A stretch of DNA of 64,000 bases from the NCBI RefSeq assembly GCF_030506285.1, contig NZ_CP119422.1, forward strand, positions 5,257,501 to 5,321,500, given 5' to 3'. Position 1 is the first letter of the stretch. Each line of letters starts with the position of its first letter. The notes beneath the pieces were generated by a model. That model was not told the DNA's origin. It made no database searches and saw only the letters and a program-made list of their open reading frames with translations. The position numbers and the translations under genes were made by a program. This DNA is from Catalinimonas niigatensis. Lineage in GTDB: Bacteria > Bacteroidota > Bacteroidia > Cytophagales > Cyclobacteriaceae. Below, piece by piece: positions 62,514-64,000 of this stretch.

Positions 62514-63998
62514 ATGAAAAAGAATATATTGATTTTCTGCTTATTATACGCTGTTTGTCTGGCAGAATTCTGTTTCGCCCAGGCTCCCACACATCCGGAT
62601 GATTTCCTGCCCATGGACTTTCATCAGAGCAGGAGGGAAGCTTTGCGAGCTAAAATGCCCCCCAATTCCGTAGCGGTTTTGTTCTCCAATCCTGTTCGTA
62701 ACCGTGCCAATGATGTGGATTATATGTACCATCAGGACCCTAATTTTTATTACCTCACAGGTCATCGGGAGCCTCATTCCGTATTGCTGATCTTCAAGGA
62801 TGAACAGCGGATGAATGGAAAAACATTTGACGAGACGATCTTCGTAAGAGGCCATGATGCTCTGAAAGAGCTATATGATGGAGAACGTCTGGGCAAAGAA
62901 GGTGCGCAGGAAAAATTAGAAATGGAAGTAGCTTTTGTAGGTGCTGATTTTAAAGATTATAACATTGATTTTTCTAAGTTTGACAAGGTTATGTTTTACG
63001 ACTTTAAGAACGACGTGCGCGACACCAAAGAAAAAGCTGACCTTTATGAACTGATTGCCTCTTTCAAAGAAAAAATCAATTATCCTGATACCAAAGAGCT
63101 AACCATTGAAGTAGAACCCCAACAAAATAACCTGGATACCAAAACACTAGATAGCCTGCTGAGCCAACTCCGGGGCATCAAAACAGCGGAAGAACTGGAT
63201 CTGATGCGCAAAGCAGTAAACATCTCAGCTTTGGGTCAGGCCGAGGTGATGAAAGCTATGCGCCCGGGCATGTCTGAACTGGAAGTACAGGGTATGCATG
63301 AGTTTATCTACAAAAAATACCAGGCCGAGTACGAAGGCTATCCTAGCATTGTAGGTGCAGGGCATAATGGTTGCGTACTCCACTATATAGAAAATTACAA
63401 GCCAAAAATAGAAGATGGTGAACTGATTCTGATGGACTTAGGAGCCGAATATCACGGATATACTGCCGATGTCACCCGTACTATTCCTGTCAATGGCAAA
63501 TTCACTAAAGAACAAAAGATAATTTACGATTTGGTGTACGAAGCGCAGGAAGCAGCCATGGCTATCTGCAAAGAAGGAACAACGTTCAAAGAAATTTATG
63601 CAGCAACTGCAAAGGTGATCAATGAAGGTTTGGTAGAGTTAGGTATATATGCAAGCCTGGAAAAAGAAGACATCATTAATCCCGCTACAGGACGTAACCG
63701 CTATTATCCTCATGGCTGTACCCATCATATTGGTTTGGATGTGCATGACCTGGGAGAATATGATACTTTGCAGGCAGGTATGGTCATTACTATAGAACCA
63801 GGAATCTATATTCCGGAAGGTAGTCCCTGCGATCCTAAATGGTGGAATATACCGGTTCGTATTGAAGATGATTTCCTGATCACTAAGGATGGTTATGAGC
63901 TTCTCTCTGATCTTGCACCTCGTAAAGCAGAAGAAATAGAAGTACTTATGGAAGAGCCGAGCCCCTTTGACGCCATAGATTTGCCAAAATTGGAGTAA
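62514..63998 (+). CDS. Exported Xaa-Pro aminopeptidase (M24B)
   Basis: The 494-residue protein has a signal peptide (to about residue 23, EFCFAQ). It has the two-domain architecture of aminopeptidase P. The N-terminal creatinase-like domain includes NRANDVDYMYHQDPNFYYLT. The M24 domain has the dimetal ligands in DLGAEYHGYTADVTRTI, THHIGLDVHDLG, VITIEPGIYIPEG and RIEDDFLIT. It removes an N-terminal residue that precedes proline. Relatives in the cytoplasm lack a signal, so this copy works on peptides in the periplasm, fitting a peptide-using lifestyle next to secreted proteases. The stop lies two bases from the window edge. Confidence 0.94.
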   Translation: MKKNILIFCLLYAVCLAEFCFAQAPTHPDDFLPMDFHQSRREALRAKMPPNSVAVLFSNPVRNRANDVDYMYHQDPNFYYLTGHREPHSVLLIFKDEQRMNGKTFDETIFVRGHDALKELYDGERLGKEGAQEKLEMEVAFVGADFKDYNIDFSKFDKVMFYDFKNDVRDTKEKADLYELIASFKEKINYPDTKELTIEVEPQQNNLDTKTLDSLLSQLRGIKTAEELDLMRKAVNISALGQAEVMKAMRPGMSELEVQGMHEFIYKKYQAEYEGYPSIVGAGHNGCVLHYIENYKPKIEDGELILMDLGAEYHGYTADVTRTIPVNGKFTKEQKIIYDLVYEAQEAAMAICKEGTTFKEIYAATAKVINEGLVELGIYASLEKEDIINPATGRNRYYPHGCTHHIGLDVHDLGEYDTLQAGMVITIEPGIYIPEGSPCDPKWWNIPVRIEDDFLITKDGYELLSDLAPRKAEEIEVLMEEPSPFDAIDLPKLE

Positions 63999-64000
63999 AC

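Noticed and set aside
1-64000. tRNA, rRNA, transposase or phage genes
   Set aside because: Read on both strands; no cloverleaf with a plausible T-arm, no rRNA core sequence and no transposase or integrase motif was recognised. A tRNA scan would settle this.

Overview
The window looks like a chromosomal segment of a Bacteroidota bacterium of the order Cytophagales, probably marine. It carries type IX secretion (T9SS) cargo of both sorting classes, a PorP/SprF-type outer membrane protein, SprB-like repeats, many lipoproteins and SpII signal peptides, a two-component-regulator propeller kinase, three ECF sigma factors with partner genes, and promoter-like TAnnTTTG boxes instead of sigma70 boxes. 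I see no phage, transposase, rRNA, tRNA or CRISPR array. Genus-level placement is inference only.

Layout. 1-3168: a tyrosinase fused to a von Willebrand A domain, with its frame open to the left edge. 3169-5504: a disturbed stretch with a nested palindrome, a DUF3365 lipoprotein with a CxxCH motif, a degenerate tandem repeat and gene remnants, including a GNAT acetyltransferase without its N-terminus. 5501-10597: a Cys-rich hypothetical protein, a DUF4349 lipoprotein and a propeller histidine kinase broken by one frameshift and one in-frame TAG. 11020-19059: a TPR histidine kinase, pyrR-pyrB, a large exported hypothetical protein, a family 9 glycosyltransferase and glutamate dehydrogenase. 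19252-28421: a T9SS-exported subtilase, a DUF4494 protein, a GluR0-like ligand-gated K+ channel, and a PAS kinase with a receiver protein. 28781-33802: two ECF sigma loci; the second runs sigma, HEAT-repeat anti-sigma candidate, then two DUF4097 exported proteins. 33950-39639: a DUF2971 gene with a frameshifted tail, then carbohydrate-related exported proteins (GH43-like, AGE-family epimerase, YdjC deacetylase), a DUF2911 protein and MsrB. 39806-52844: a PorP/SprF protein and an 11.4 kb gene for a 3807-residue T9SS type B repeat protein. 53555-56253: a 57-residue membrane protein, an HIBADH-family dehydrogenase, a sugar isomerase-like protein and an exported HExxH protein. 56798-61375: ECF sigma, membrane/barrel partner, two proteins with CX4CH cytochrome-like domains, YceI and a DUF5777 barrel. 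61459-63998: an exported endonuclease/exonuclease/phosphatase-fold lipoprotein and an exported Xaa-Pro aminopeptidase.

How the parts fit together. Much of the window serves the cell envelope: export through T9SS, envelope sensing (sigma/anti-sigma pairs, sensor kinases) and glycan handling. The most system-like block is 56798-61375, where regulators sit directly upstream of two unusual CX4CH cytochrome-like proteins, a YceI lipocalin-like protein and a DUF5777 barrel, suggesting an envelope electron-transfer or lipid-carrier module. Three coding lesions (8401-8403, 9239-9241, 34775-34780) are either true pseudogenisation or sequencing errors; two of them lie in A runs.
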